DNA of 64,000 nucleotides from Meishania litoralis (GCF_042611095.1 NZ_JBHFPV010000002.1:186001-250000); one strand, 5' to 3'. Shown: positions 7,652 through 16,833, numbered from the stretch's first letter. Notes: generated by a model not told the origin, from the sequence alone. Made by a program: numbers and translations.

Positions 7652-8190
7652 TACAATTCGCTTATGATTTCCACTAATTTTTTCTTCGCTCGATGGTACT
7701 GTGATTTCGAGGTCGAGGTCGAAATACCCAATATTTCACCGATCTCGATGTGATCGTAGCCTTCGATCAGGTAAAGGCTAAGAATCTGTTTATAGCCGAT
7801 CGGCAACCTTTCGATACCGACCTTTACTTTTTTGATCTCGACTTCCTCCATCTGTTCGGGTGGCTCGTCATGCAGATGAAACTCATGCTCGTCCATCGGT
7901 ACTACGGGAACCTTTTTGGCCTTCAGATGGTTGATACTTTTGTTGACGACGATCCGTTTGAGCCAGGCCCCAAAAGTGCTTTCGTACTTAAAGCGTGCCA
8001 AGTTTTTAAAAGCATCGACGAAACTGTCTTGCACGATATCCTCCGCATCTTCTTTATTGCCCAACATGCGCATACCGATATTGTACATCGCATCGACATA
8101 GAGCGAATACAGCTGGTATTGCGAGCTGGCATGGCCGGTCTTGCACTTCTCAACAAGATCACGGTGCGTAAAACGGATGTCGGTTTCCAA
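7651..8190 (-). CDS. ECF-type RNA polymerase sigma factor
   Basis: 179 aa. Region 2 is visible at about residues 25-95 (YNIGMRMLGNKEDAEDIVQDSFVDAFKNLARF, then STFGAWLKRIVVNKSINHLK). Region 4 is at about 120-175 (LPIGYKQILSLYLIEGYDHIEIGEILGISTSTSKSQYHRAKKKL, an HTH). The frame opens with TTG right after an in-frame stop and no ATG precedes region 2, so TTG at 8190 is the likely start. First gene of the minus-strand operon; autoregulation is probable but not visible. Confidence 0.92.
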   Translation of the reverse strand: METDIRFTHRDLVEKCKTGHASSQYQLYSLYVDAMYNIGMRMLGNKEDAEDIVQDSFVDAFKNLARFKYESTFGAWLKRIVVNKSINHLKAKKVPVVPMDEHEFHLHDEPPEQMEEVEIKKVKVGIERLPIGYKQILSLYLIEGYDHIEIGEILGISTSTSKSQYHRAKKKLVEIISEL

Positions 8191-8401
8191 TTAGGTCAGT
8201 ATGTTTTTAACCTTCCCATTACGGTCGTTGTTATTGTAAAGACAATACGAATTTAGAATAGTTGCACGAGGGTGGAAAAAATTGTGATGAATGAAATACA
8301 AGGTAGAAAACCTGAAGTTAGACCGGTTTACGGATATGAAGAGTTGATACTGCATCCTAGTTACCGGGTAAATCAACGATTGTCGAAAGATGGCATGAAA
8401 A

Positions 8402-9163
8402 TCATTTGACGGTCATTTCAATCCATTCTTTATAGGTGCTTACCCGCGCATAGTTTTCCGTAACTCCGTAAACCCCTGAAGCTTTGCCATTATTCATCTG
8501 ATGTGAACTAACTCCTACAATGTATCGAGCGCCGTTGATATCCAAAAAGGCAGGCCCACCGCTATCCCCGGGGCCACTTACGCCTTCCAGTTCGGTTGTG
8601 TTTTCAGATTCAGGGGCATCAAAGTCGAACGAAATCCATTGGTCGCTCACGCCCTCTATTCGGTTCGTGGCCGCTCTTGTGACTTTATCCTTTAGTTTGG
8701 GACCGGATAGGCCGTTGCCAAAATCGCCTCTTCCCACAATTGTAATTATTGCTCCTTCCTCATCTTTTTGGGTATAAAGCTTTGCAACGGGAATGGTCTT
8801 TACATTTCCCTTGATTTTGATCAAAGCAATGTCATTGGCTATAAATCGCTTACCCAATTCATAATCGGGATGTAAAACTACGCGTATTGCATCAAACTTT
8901 TGGTCCCCAATACCGATCTTGGGTACGTTACCTTTTTTCAAATCATTTTGTAAAATAGTGGCTACATGCGCAGCCGTAAGCAACCAATTTTCTTTGATCA
9001 ATGTGGCCTCGCCATCTGGTAAATGGCAAATTTGAGGGTATTTTTTGGCCAATTCAATATAACGCTGATTCGGCACATCATGCCTAACTACTAGGGCCAT
9101 TTGCGCAAATGAAACAATTAAGACCGCCAGCAGACCACCGGTTCTTTTCATGCGTTGCTCCAT
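8402..9163 (-). CDS. Secreted trypsin-like serine protease (S1)
   Basis: About 253 aa with a signal-like N-terminus (MKRTGGLLAVLIVSFAQMALV; MEQR precedes it). The catalytic triad is visible: His in LLTAAHVATIL, Asp in NDIALIKIKG, Ser in GPGDSGGPAFL. S1-family peptidases cleave proteins outside the cytoplasm; substrate unknown. It lies 13 nt downstream of an NTF2-like gene on the same strand, so the two are probably co-transcribed. Confidence 0.9.
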   Translation of the reverse strand: MEQRMKRTGGLLAVLIVSFAQMALVVRHDVPNQRYIELAKKYPQICHLPDGEATLIKENWLLTAAHVATILQNDLKKGNVPKIGIGDQKFDAIRVVLHPDYELGKRFIANDIALIKIKGNVKTIPVAKLYTQKDEEGAIITIVGRGDFGNGLSGPKLKDKVTRAATNRIEGVSDQWISFDFDAPESENTTELEGVSGPGDSGGPAFLDINGARYIVGVSSHQMNNGKASGVYGVTENYARVSTYKEWIEMTVK

Positions 9164-9176
9164 GGAATATTCTCTT

Positions 9177-9620
9177 TTAATTTTTGGAATGGCTCTGCCA
9201 GATGATATTCATGATTTTCCATTGACCATTGACCTTGGCCAGATGAAAAAGGTCGATACCCCATTCAGCGGTCAACTTGCCCGTCGCAGTCTTGTCATTG
9301 ACCTCATAAATCTCGATTTTCTTGGGCGAATCAACTGTTACCTGCTTACCGTCTTTGTTCCATTTACCGGCAAGATCATAAAGTTGTTGATAGGTCATCG
9401 GTAGGTTGTCTTTATACGTACCGGACTTTTCATCGTACCAATACCCGATTTTTCGCAAAGTGGTATCGACACTGCGTTCGATCAATTCGGGTTTGACATC
9501 GTATATCGCGTTTACGTAGTCTTCAAGGGCGGATTGTACCAGTGCCTTATCGCCCTGGGCAGAAGTTGAAAATAAACAAAGAAAGAACGATGCACAGAAC
9601 AACAGTGTTAATTTTTTCAT
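9177..9620 (-). CDS. Secreted NTF2-like / lumazine-binding-like protein
   Basis: 147 aa: signal peptide (MKKLTLLFCASFFLCLFSTSA-Q), then a single SnoaL/NTF2-like fold. ALVQSALEDYVNAIYDVKPELIERSVDTTLRKIGYW starts the domain and TGKLTAEWGIDLFHLAKVNGQWKIMNIIW ends it, as in Bacteroidota 'putative lumazine-binding' proteins. No catalytic role can be assigned. Confidence 0.8.
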   Translation of the reverse strand: MKKLTLLFCASFFLCLFSTSAQGDKALVQSALEDYVNAIYDVKPELIERSVDTTLRKIGYWYDEKSGTYKDNLPMTYQQLYDLAGKWNKDGKQVTVDSPKKIEIYEVNDKTATGKLTAEWGIDLFHLAKVNGQWKIMNIIWQSHSKN

Positions 9621-9736
9621 GATATTAGGTTTTTGATGATGAACGCTAAAAATACGACAATTAGTTCGGTAAATAAATCGAGGCCAAAATGAAGCTTTTA
9701 TCTTATCTTTAAAACAATCTTCAAATCGATCAAACT

Positions 9737-10150
9737 ATGAAAACAAAGCTTAGCATCTTGCTTATAGCGGTTATTCTTCTATTGGGGTTTCAGGGTAATG
9801 AATCTTGGGATCTTTCCGATGTTAAAAAGGGAATGGTCAAGGTGGCCATCTTTTATCCCAACGGGGAAGGCAATACTTTTGACATGGACTATTATTCGAA
9901 CCAGCATATGCCCATGGCTGCCCGTCTTTTCGGAGATGATTTAAAGGCCATGGCCATCGATAAAGGTTTGGGCGGCGGCGCACCCGATACGATGGCCCCT
10001 TATGTGGCCATCGGCTATTTTTACTTTGCCGACATGGCTACATGTCAAAGTTTAATGGACACACATTCTGAGGCACTTCGGGCCGACGTACCTAACTATA
10101 CGAATATTCGGCCTGTGCTGCAGATCAGTGAAGTGGTGACCTCCGATTAA
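9737..10150 (+). CDS. Exported EthD-family protein
   Basis: 137 aa. A hydrophobic N-terminus (KLSILLIAVILLLGFQG) precedes an EthD/ferredoxin-like alpha+beta-barrel domain with the family pattern VAIFYPNGEGNTFDMDYYSNQHMPMA and a conserved His-Met pair. EthD proteins are small dimeric barrels linked to ether degradation or polyketide processing. The signal segment is unusual for the family and suggests periplasmic location. Single-gene unit. Confidence 0.82.
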   Translation: MKTKLSILLIAVILLLGFQGNESWDLSDVKKGMVKVAIFYPNGEGNTFDMDYYSNQHMPMAARLFGDDLKAMAIDKGLGGGAPDTMAPYVAIGYFYFADMATCQSLMDTHSEALRADVPNYTNIRPVLQISEVVTSD

Positions 10151-10216
10151 TAAGGTTTTAAGATTTGTTGCAGTGCGGTCGATTATACCAATGTAATTTT
10201 TAGGCCCACTAAGCAC

Positions 10217-10939
10217 TTAACCGTTACCATTGGGATCAGCTATCGCCATTTTTTTAATATCTTTGAAAATCCAAAGACCGATCCCCATTCGCACTAAAGG
10301 CTGCAGGTACGGGTAGATCCATTCATAAGACCAATTCACAAGGGTATTTAGCGAACTCACCCCCAAGTAGTAGCGTGCGAACGAGCAGAGACTCAGCAAA
10401 CCAATGAACACTAGTGCCGCGCCGATCCATTTTTCCCATTCGTTTTGTTTGATGAATGCCATTCCATAAAAAAAAGACCCTAGACCAAAACCATAGATTA
10501 CCACAAAATACTTACTATCTGAAATACCATTGGCGGCTTTTATAAGGGTTTCGAACATGGTTTTGCCCAACGCATTCTCGGCCTCGATGTAACCTGGCCG
10601 CCATATTTGGTTCAAACTATCGATCAACAATGCCTGTTGGGATATTTCTGTAAACGTCCATAGCAACAAAAAGAACGTTCCCACGATTATTTGAAGGGGA
10701 TACTTTCGCAATAACATAAAAGCGACTCCCAAAGAAGCCAAAAAATTTACTTGCGGATGGACGAATAGTATCCAAAGTTTGCTTATATAATGCTTGTTTT
10801 CATACAATAAGGTTTGTGATTCGAAATCGGTGGCGGCGGGATTTGGCAGAAAAATCAATAAAATAGTTGTCAACGCCCCTAGAAAAGAACAGATTGCGGC
10901 AAACCTTAAAAACGTTAGGCAATTACTATTGGTGTTCAT
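10217..10939 (-). CDS. Polytopic membrane protein, unknown function
   Basis: 240 aa with about six hydrophobic segments (FAAICSFLGALTTILLIFL, FLASLGVAFMLL, IIVGTFFLLLWTF, YFVVIYGFGLGSFFYGMAF, WIGAALVFIGLLSLCSF and a C-terminal one). It is similar in layout to DUF4386-like membrane proteins, but I cannot confirm a family. Stands alone between two unrelated transcription units. Confidence 0.65.
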   Translation of the reverse strand: MNTNSNCLTFLRFAAICSFLGALTTILLIFLPNPAATDFESQTLLYENKHYISKLWILFVHPQVNFLASLGVAFMLLRKYPLQIIVGTFFLLLWTFTEISQQALLIDSLNQIWRPGYIEAENALGKTMFETLIKAANGISDSKYFVVIYGFGLGSFFYGMAFIKQNEWEKWIGAALVFIGLLSLCSFARYYLGVSSLNTLVNWSYEWIYPYLQPLVRMGIGLWIFKDIKKMAIADPNGNG

Positions 10940-11117
10940 GTTTTGCGCGTACTAATTTAAAGTTGTTCTGGAAAATAGAAATAGGGTTTTACAATATAAT
11001 GAAATCGGACAAAAGTTATCTTTATGCCATCAAATAGCTTCATAGGTAATCGAGTTTCCTTCACATTAATTGAGCGATTGACGACATCACGAAGAAACAT
11101 ATTTAAAGCTTAGGTTT

Positions 11118-12128
11118 TCAATTACCTTTATCCAAGCGAAATTTTTGGACCTTGTTGTTCAATATATCCCCAACATAAATGCTGCCTTCGTCATCGACCA
11201 GCACATCGTGATATCTTGATTTGGGGCCGTCGTAGTGACCCGTTCTTCCAAATTGTATTTGCGGTTCAAAATCCGTATCAAATCGAAAGATATCCGAACC
11301 ATTGACAATCAGGCCAAAAAGACTGGTCATGTAATCGATTGCGAAAAGATGGCTATTTTCATGGTCTATGGCAACGGAGTACAATTGATCTGATCTTTTA
11401 TTTTGCCAAAGTGCTAGAAAGTTGCCTTGCGCATCGAACTTCTGGATTCTATTGTTCTCACGGTCGGCCACATAAACATTTCCGTGTTTGTCAAGGTCTA
11501 TCCCGTGTGGTGTTTTAAATTCTGAATGCCCGTCTCCGAAAGTTCCCCATTCAAACAGATAGGTGCCATCTTTTGAGAACTTGACCACCCTGCTATTGCC
11601 ATAACCATCACTGACATAAAAAGAGCCGTCGTCGGCTACCGCTATGTCCGTCGGAAGATTAAAGTGTCGGTCGTCATTGCCGGCGATTCGAGCCACGCCC
11701 AATGTCATTAAGAGGTTTCCTTCAGGGCTAAATTTAAAAACTTGATGTAGGGCAACGTCGGTGACCCAAATATTATCTTCTTTATCGATTTCAAGTCCAT
11801 GCGGCATTACGAAAAGGTTCGCACCCCAATTTCTCCTTACCTCCCCGGTTTGTTTGTCGATTGTCAGAATGGTGTTCTCTTGAATTTTGTCTTCAGGCAT
11901 CGGTTCTTTCCAGACCCTGCCGGCCCTGTGAAAAATAACAATGTTGTTCTCAGAATCAATTCCAAGCCCCGTGGGATTGCCCAATACCAATTCAGGGGGC
12001 AATTTTGGCCACTCATCGACCAATATGTAGGTGTCGGTATCCTTAAATTGAGTCGGCTTTCTTTCTGTACATCCGGATAAGCAAATAATCGTTAGAAAGT
12101 ATACGAAGAATGTTCTTTTAAATTTCAT
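11118..12128 (-). CDS. NHL-repeat six-bladed beta-propeller lipoprotein
   Basis: 336 aa. Lipobox IICLSGC at about residue 20. At least five NHL-type blades follow (PTGLGIDSENNIVIFHR, PHGLEIDKEDNIWVTDVALHQVFKF, PTDIAVADDGSFYVSDGYGNSRVVKF, PHGIDLDKHGNVYVADRENNRIQKF, DVLVDDEGSIYVGDILNNKVQKF). The arrangement matches peptidylglycine amidating lyase-like propellers; enzymatic activity is not demonstrable from sequence. It follows a hypothetical gene by 23 nt on the same strand. Confidence 0.85.
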   Translation of the reverse strand: MKFKRTFFVYFLTIICLSGCTERKPTQFKDTDTYILVDEWPKLPPELVLGNPTGLGIDSENNIVIFHRAGRVWKEPMPEDKIQENTILTIDKQTGEVRRNWGANLFVMPHGLEIDKEDNIWVTDVALHQVFKFSPEGNLLMTLGVARIAGNDDRHFNLPTDIAVADDGSFYVSDGYGNSRVVKFSKDGTYLFEWGTFGDGHSEFKTPHGIDLDKHGNVYVADRENNRIQKFDAQGNFLALWQNKRSDQLYSVAIDHENSHLFAIDYMTSLFGLIVNGSDIFRFDTDFEPQIQFGRTGHYDGPKSRYHDVLVDDEGSIYVGDILNNKVQKFRLDKGN

Positions 12129-12151
12129 TTCCTTAATCTACCATTTAAACC

Positions 12152-12853
12152 TTAATTGATAAGGCTCTTTTTGTTTCCTAGACTGTCGACATACTGAATT
12201 ACCGGATTTCCATCGGGGTCTACATATATCGACAACTTCAATTTGTTTTCCTTGTCCAATAAGAAAAGTCCTGTATCCAAGTTTTCCAATCGACCAAGAA
12301 ACAGGCGCTTTGGTGCTAGATGTTCAGGGTTGCTCCAAAAGTCATCCATTGCCTTTTGTCGTTCGACCGAATCTTTCATAGCGCGGATCGCATTATACTC
12401 TTTCATGATCTGCATATGCGGCTTCTCAGACCGTTCGCTGATCTCCAGACCATACTGTCTGAACCATTTTCCATTTTCTTCATATTCATCTTTGCGCAAT
12501 ACCATGATCTGATCGCTCTTGTTTTGATCAAAGGTCAACATTTGATAACCGCCTTCATCGTCCTTATCGAATACGAGTCCTCCGACTTCATCACCTTCAC
12601 GATTGAAAAAGATAAGGCCCGGGGTATTTCGTTCGGTATTTGTCGGATTGGTAACCTCACCATTGGTAGTGGCCAAGGCTTGGTCTTTAGGGTTGCTAAG
12701 TACAATAAATTTATTCCCATCTTCACCAACGATATCGATGCGTTCCGCCGTCAACTTTTTAAAGTGCGCCGTTTCCTTCTTAAAATGATTGACACCTAGG
12801 TAACCGATAATAATCGATAGTAGAAAAAGGTTGATCAAAGGAATTTTTTTCAT
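12152..12853 (-). CDS. Membrane-anchored hypothetical protein
   Basis: 233 aa with one N-terminal anchor (INLFLLSIIIGYLGV). The extracytoplasmic part has short repeated beta segments: RIDIVGEDGNKFIVLSN, GLIFFNREGDEVGGLVFDKDD, LFLGRLENLDTGLFLLDKENKLKLSIYVDPDGNPVIQYVDS. I recall similar hypothetical proteins in flavobacteria but no function. Likely first gene of a two-gene unit with the NHL protein. Confidence 0.7.
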   Translation of the reverse strand: MKKIPLINLFLLSIIIGYLGVNHFKKETAHFKKLTAERIDIVGEDGNKFIVLSNPKDQALATTNGEVTNPTNTERNTPGLIFFNREGDEVGGLVFDKDDEGGYQMLTFDQNKSDQIMVLRKDEYEENGKWFRQYGLEISERSEKPHMQIMKEYNAIRAMKDSVERQKAMDDFWSNPEHLAPKRLFLGRLENLDTGLFLLDKENKLKLSIYVDPDGNPVIQYVDSLGNKKSLIN

Positions 12854-13127
12854 GAACTATAGTTTAAGTTTCGTTTATAAGATTGATTTGTCAATCGATT
12901 GTTACAGTTTTTAAATATTTAATGCACCCGTTCGACCCTTCGGTCAAAAATATCGTTCACCTAAGAACCAAGAAACATCTGTGTCACCTGAATAGCATTT
13001 TGAAGGGTCGGCACTGATTATATATAATAATGCGCCTCGAAATTCGTTATTAGCATCAGAAGACAAAGACTTACTTTTTTGTGCTTCAGTACAGACGCTT
13101 ATATCTTACCTAAAATCTTCAATTAAT

Positions 13128-13457
13128 ATGGGAAAATTCGAAATTAAAAAAGACAAGGCGGGCAAGTTCAGATTCAATCTAAAGGCCGCAAACGGATTGG
13201 TTATCTTAAGCAGTGAAGCTTACAACACCAGAAAAGCCTGTGATAATGGAATCGAATCTGTTCGCAAGAACAGCAAGGACGATTCTAAATTTGATCGTAC
13301 AAAAGCGAAAAACGGCAAATCACGATTCAATCTCAAGGCTGCCAACGGCCAAGTTATCGGCACCAGTCAAATGTACGCCGGTAACTCAAGTATGGAAAAA
13401 GGCATAGCTTCGGTAAAAAAGAATGCCTCAGACGCACAGGTCGTAGAAAGCCTATAA
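13128..13457 (+). CDS. YegP-type protein with two DUF1508 repeats
   Basis: 109 aa made of two tandem copies of the DUF1508 unit: FEIKKDKAGKFRFNLKAANG...IESVRKN and FDRTKAKNGKSRFNLKAANGQVI...IASVKKN. This is the full YegP architecture. The family is small, cytoplasmic and of unknown function, frequently stress-linked. Own transcription unit closed by a strong terminator at 13484. Confidence 0.92.
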   Translation: MGKFEIKKDKAGKFRFNLKAANGLVILSSEAYNTRKACDNGIESVRKNSKDDSKFDRTKAKNGKSRFNLKAANGQVIGTSQMYAGNSSMEKGIASVKKNASDAQVVESL

Positions 13458-13483
13458 CCTACAGCCTAAATTTACTGGCATAT

Positions 13484-13513
13484 AAAAAAACGGCCTATAT
13501 GGGCCGTTTTTTT
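13484..13513 (+). terminator. Rho-independent terminator of the yegP-like gene
   Basis: AAAAAAACGGCC, loop TATAT, then GGGCCGTTTTTTT. GC-rich stem with a T-run, 27 nt after the stop at 13457. The gap 13458-13890 (433 bp) otherwise holds only a weak 96-codon ORF that starts inside this hairpin. Confidence 0.9.
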
Positions 13514-13834
13514 ATATATCATAGGTTTACTTCTCAACAGGTAGCAATGCAATGGGTATTGCGTATGGCCATCACATTAGGGTTTTTGTCATATGTGGAT
13601 AGAAGAAAACCTATTGAAAGATCCGTCATCGTTGACGGGAACAAAGTGTCTTTTTATTCCAAAATAGCAGAGTCGATCCATCATTGGCCGATAGTAAGTA
13701 GACTGACTTTAGTAGAGGGTTACAAAGCAAGGCTTACAATAAGCTTTCTATTAAAGATACCTGGCCGAAAATCAATAGTCGTGGACTAGTAACAGCGGTT
13801 ACCATAAGTCGCAAAAGTTTTGTTTGATATAAAG

Positions 13835-13870
13835 AAAAAGGCCCCCTTGCCGAAACAAAAAAGCCTTTTT
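13835..13870 (-). terminator. Bidirectional terminator-like hairpin
   Basis: AAAAAGGC (13835-13842) pairs with GCCTTTTT (13863-13870). T-runs occur on both strands, so it can end transcription of the minus-strand TonB-C-like gene (stop at 13891). Confidence 0.65.
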
Positions 13871-13890
13871 GAATAAAATGGTTCGATTAT

Positions 13891-14697
13891 CTAGCAGCCC
13901 ATCAACCCGAAAGAGACGACCAATTCTTGCCCCACGGGTCTGCCAGCGGCATTTTTAGCGGGTATCCAAGACCCGGGAAGGTCGGAAATCAACTGAATCA
14001 TTTTTTCATCGACCTCCGGATAACCTGAAGTCCTATCGAGTCTGATGACTTCAACTGTGCCCTGCTCGGTCACCCTAAAGAAAAGTTTTGCAGGCTGTAA
14101 CTTCTCGGGGTCGACATTGGCCCATATTTCTTTGCTTTCTTCCTTAAGGTAGGTCATCAGCACTTCTTTGCCCTGCGCATATTCGGCCTGATTTTCTGGA
14201 ACTATGGTCATATGCGGGGTGCTGTAATCGCTTACAAGTATGCCCGTATTTCCATTTTTTTTCCTATAATCCGCTCGGACTACAAAGTTGGTGGAATAGT
14301 CGAAAGACCGCAATAGTTGCAATTGCCTGTCCGTCAAGGCGGCCGTAGTTCCGCTTTCAAGCACTTCGGTTAGTTTTTCATTTTCGAAAAGTAAGATGCC
14401 GACGGACTGCACTGAGGCCATAGAGGCCACTACATCGGCATCCAAAAAATCGGAAACGGCCTTTGCGCCATCCACTTTCGTTTTCTTAATGGGGCTGAAC
14501 CTTGGTCCCACATCATAGATAAAATCAGTAAAGATCTCTTTGTCTTTCGGCCCTAAAACGGGCTCGTTCATGGCGATTTCCTCATTTGAGGCCGCCTCGG
14601 CGCGATGGGCTTCCTGATCATTCCAGTTCATAACGCCAAATGCCGTTAGACCTAAGGCTGCAAGTAAAGTGCAAAAAATTAAAATACGTCGTTTCAT
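13891..14697 (-). CDS. Exported protein with TonB-C-like C-terminal domain
   Basis: 268 aa. N-terminal signal anchor (RILIFCTLLAALGLTAFGVM). The C-terminal 70 aa (LFFRVTEQGTVEVIRLDRTSGYPEVDEKMIQLISDLPGSWIPAKNAAGRPVGQELVVSF) has the pattern of TonB energy-transducer C-terminal domains, where a residue pair 'GxVxxxxxxxSGxxxxD' precedes 'WxPAxxxGxPV'. No Pro-rich spacer is present, so it is not a classical TonB. It is divergent from a membrane winged-helix regulator 135 bp away and shares the phased repeats between them; a sensor/partner role is an inference. Confidence 0.75.
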   Translation of the reverse strand: MKRRILIFCTLLAALGLTAFGVMNWNDQEAHRAEAASNEEIAMNEPVLGPKDKEIFTDFIYDVGPRFSPIKKTKVDGAKAVSDFLDADVVASMASVQSVGILLFENEKLTEVLESGTTAALTDRQLQLLRSFDYSTNFVVRADYRKKNGNTGILVSDYSTPHMTIVPENQAEYAQGKEVLMTYLKEESKEIWANVDPEKLQPAKLFFRVTEQGTVEVIRLDRTSGYPEVDEKMIQLISDLPGSWIPAKNAAGRPVGQELVVSFGLMGC

Positions 14698-14755
14698 ATC
14701 CTATATATTTAAAATTGATTTCTTTCCAAAACTAACGCCGATGGTCGCTATGGTG

Positions 14756-14793
14756 TGTATTTAAAGTGTAAAATGATGTAAATTTTGTGTAAA
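14756..14793. promoter_or_regulatory. Four phased TGTAAA-type direct repeats (candidate operator)
   Basis: TGTATT at 14756 and TGTAAA at 14767, 14777 and 14788: direct repeats spaced 11, 10 and 11 bp, so on one helix face. They lie in the divergent intergenic region, about 60 bp from the minus gene start and 40 bp upstream of the plus gene ATG. OmpR/PhoB-type winged helices bind direct repeats with this spacing, and the adjacent gene encodes one, so an autoregulatory site is plausible. Confidence 0.6.
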
Positions 14794-14832
14794 TGATTAT
14801 CAATTTGGCCCAAATTCAAATAATTTTGTAGC

Positions 14833-15711
14833 ATGCGGTCAAGACATCTTAAATTCACCCTTTCCTTTTTTATTTGCCTAACGCTGATATTCGTAAGTGG
14901 TAATGCCCAAGATTCCCCTGATGAAAAAAGTATTGAAGTCGCTCTTCGCATGATCGGGCATCAGGTACTTCTCAGCTCAAAGGATAGTACCTCCCGTGTC
15001 TTACCGATCATAGAGGAAGATGGGCGCTACAGCATTCAGTTTGAATCGGAATTTGAATTCGAGCCCACTAGGTTGGTTTCGATCATTGATAGCATTGCAT
15101 CGGAAACCGATCTGGCAAGCAGCTATATCGTGGAGGTCGAACAATGCGAAACAGGAGCGGTGGTCTATAGTTTTAAAATGGACGATCTGGAGCAATCTGA
15201 CATCATTCCCTGCATCGGAAGAATGCAGCCCAAAGCCTGTTATACCCTTGTGTTTACGCTTCTGGCGGGAAACAAGGTCGAGTCTTCGGTACTTCCTGTT
15301 ATGGCTGAAAATGGTGCCATGGGTTATGGCATGCTGGCTGTGCTTTTCGCCATGTTATGCGGACTGTTGCTTTTTCTTTGGAATCGCAGAAAGACCACGC
15401 GAAACGACCCGAATTTGATTCCCTTGGGGGAATACCATTTTGACAAGCGGAATACCAAACTTTTGATCAATCAACAGAAAATAGAATTGACCAGCAAAGA
15501 GGCGGACTTACTACTGCTTTTATATACTATGGTCAATAAAACCGTGGAGCGCGAAGTTATTCTGAACAAGGTTTGGGGAGATCAAGGGGACTATGTCGGC
15601 AGAACTTTGGATGTATTCATCTCTAAATTGCGCAAGAAACTCGAAGCCGATTCAAACGTGAAAATAGCGAACATTAGAGGGGTAGGCTATAAGCTGATCA
15701 TGGACGTGTAG
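14833..15711 (+). CDS. Membrane-tethered OmpR/PhoB-type winged-helix regulator
   Basis: 292 aa. N-terminal signal/anchor (FTLSFFICLTLIFVSGNA), an extracytoplasmic region of about 130 aa with two Cys, a membrane span at about 160-178 (GMLAVLFAMLCGLLLFLW), then a cytoplasmic Trans_reg_C domain (about 190-292: LTSKEADLLLLLYTMVNKTVEREVILNKVWGD, TLDVFISKLRKKLEADS, IRGVGYKLIMD). No receiver domain. Topology is the reverse of ToxR/CadC, where the DNA-binding domain is N-terminal. Likely a one-component envelope sensor; the divergent TonB-C-like gene and the phased repeats suggest the target. Confidence 0.85.
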   Translation: MRSRHLKFTLSFFICLTLIFVSGNAQDSPDEKSIEVALRMIGHQVLLSSKDSTSRVLPIIEEDGRYSIQFESEFEFEPTRLVSIIDSIASETDLASSYIVEVEQCETGAVVYSFKMDDLEQSDIIPCIGRMQPKACYTLVFTLLAGNKVESSVLPVMAENGAMGYGMLAVLFAMLCGLLLFLWNRRKTTRNDPNLIPLGEYHFDKRNTKLLINQQKIELTSKEADLLLLLYTMVNKTVEREVILNKVWGDQGDYVGRTLDVFISKLRKKLEADSNVKIANIRGVGYKLIMDV

Positions 15712-15863
15712 TTTTTTCAGTCGGTTCAAACTATGATGATCATAGTTTTTGTTTGCCATTCTGCATAGATAATCGTTACGGGTTTAAAGTAGACCACAAA
15801 CCTTAACACATAGCACTTTCTTCAACGTAACATATAAAAATCGTGTGTATTCGTTTTTGTATT

Positions 15864-16673
15864 TTAATTTTTCCTTTCACAAACCACTCTAAATCCGATT
15901 GAAAATCCCCATAAATTTGGTTCATGGGTTCGTCTGTGTGAGGATTTCGCATTTTCTGCTCCAAAATACCAACTACCGCCCCGTATTATCTTTTCTTTTC
16001 CTTCATAAGGTCCCGTTGGGTTTGTAACCTTACCGGACGAGTAGGGGGCATACCAGTCACTGACCCATTCCCACACATTCCCATGCATATCATGAAGCCC
16101 CCATTGATTGGCCGGGTAGCTGCCGATAGATGCGGGACGCTCCAGATAAATCCCTTTTATCGAATACTTTGATTGTATTTTGGGGTTATAGTTGGCCAAA
16201 CTATCATCAAGTGCCGTTCCAAAGGAAAAGGGGGTTTTAGTTCCCGCCCTGCAGGCATATTCCCATTCAGCCTCTGTTGGAAGACGAAATCGGTATTCGG
16301 TCGATAAATCGTTGAATTTGTCAAGAAACAGTTCAACATCATAATACGAAATACTGACTACCGGAAAATCGGGATTGACATTACGAAATGGAGAGGGCTT
16401 TTGAGGATGTAGTTCTTTATTTCCCATGATCTTTTGCCATTGGGCCTGAGTCACTTCATACTTTCCAAGCCAATAATCATAGGTTATGTTCACTTCATGT
16501 AGGGTTTCCGAATCATTTAAATTCTCATGGTCTCCCATAAGAAAACTTCCTTTTTTTATTTTAACAAACTCCATCCCTAAGATAGGTTCCTTTAAAACAG
16601 TAGGGTTATCATCCTCGCAGCCTAACAGGACCAAAAGCAATAGTATACAAAGTAGAGGGTTCGTTCTATTCAA
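15864..16673 (-). CDS. Formylglycine-generating-enzyme-like (SUMF1/PvdO) lipoprotein
   Basis: 269 aa. TTG start at 16673; the signal NPLLCILLLLVLLGC gives a lipobox Cys at about residue 19. FGE-sulfatase domain signatures: GSFLMGD, YWLGKYEVTQAQWQKIMG, FRLPTEAEWEYACRAG, HDMHGNVWEWVSDWY, IIRGGSWYF, GFRVV. True FGE uses two Cys near the C-terminus; here RTHEPNLWGFSIGFRVVCERKN shows only one Cys, so a structural or gliding-type (GldJ/GldK-like) role fits better than sulfatase activation. Confidence 0.88.
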   Translation of the reverse strand: MNRTNPLLCILLLLVLLGCEDDNPTVLKEPILGMEFVKIKKGSFLMGDHENLNDSETLHEVNITYDYWLGKYEVTQAQWQKIMGNKELHPQKPSPFRNVNPDFPVVSISYYDVELFLDKFNDLSTEYRFRLPTEAEWEYACRAGTKTPFSFGTALDDSLANYNPKIQSKYSIKGIYLERPASIGSYPANQWGLHDMHGNVWEWVSDWYAPYSSGKVTNPTGPYEGKEKIIRGGSWYFGAENAKSSHRRTHEPNLWGFSIGFRVVCERKN

Positions 16674-16833
16674 TTTTATTCTTACTAATTGAATCTTGCA
16701 ATAGGCATTCTTTCACTAGTGGTCTTGTATATGAAAGGTAGCGGATTTCAATCATTGTTTTTCGTATTATAACGGACTATAATTTACCTTTCTTTTAAGC
16801 AATAAACCGCTATTTTATATGTGATGTTGGCCG

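Noticed and set aside
13499..13789. 96-codon ORF after the yegP-like gene
   Set aside because: It starts inside the terminator hairpin, has no recognisable motif, and lacks a neighbour; treated as chance.
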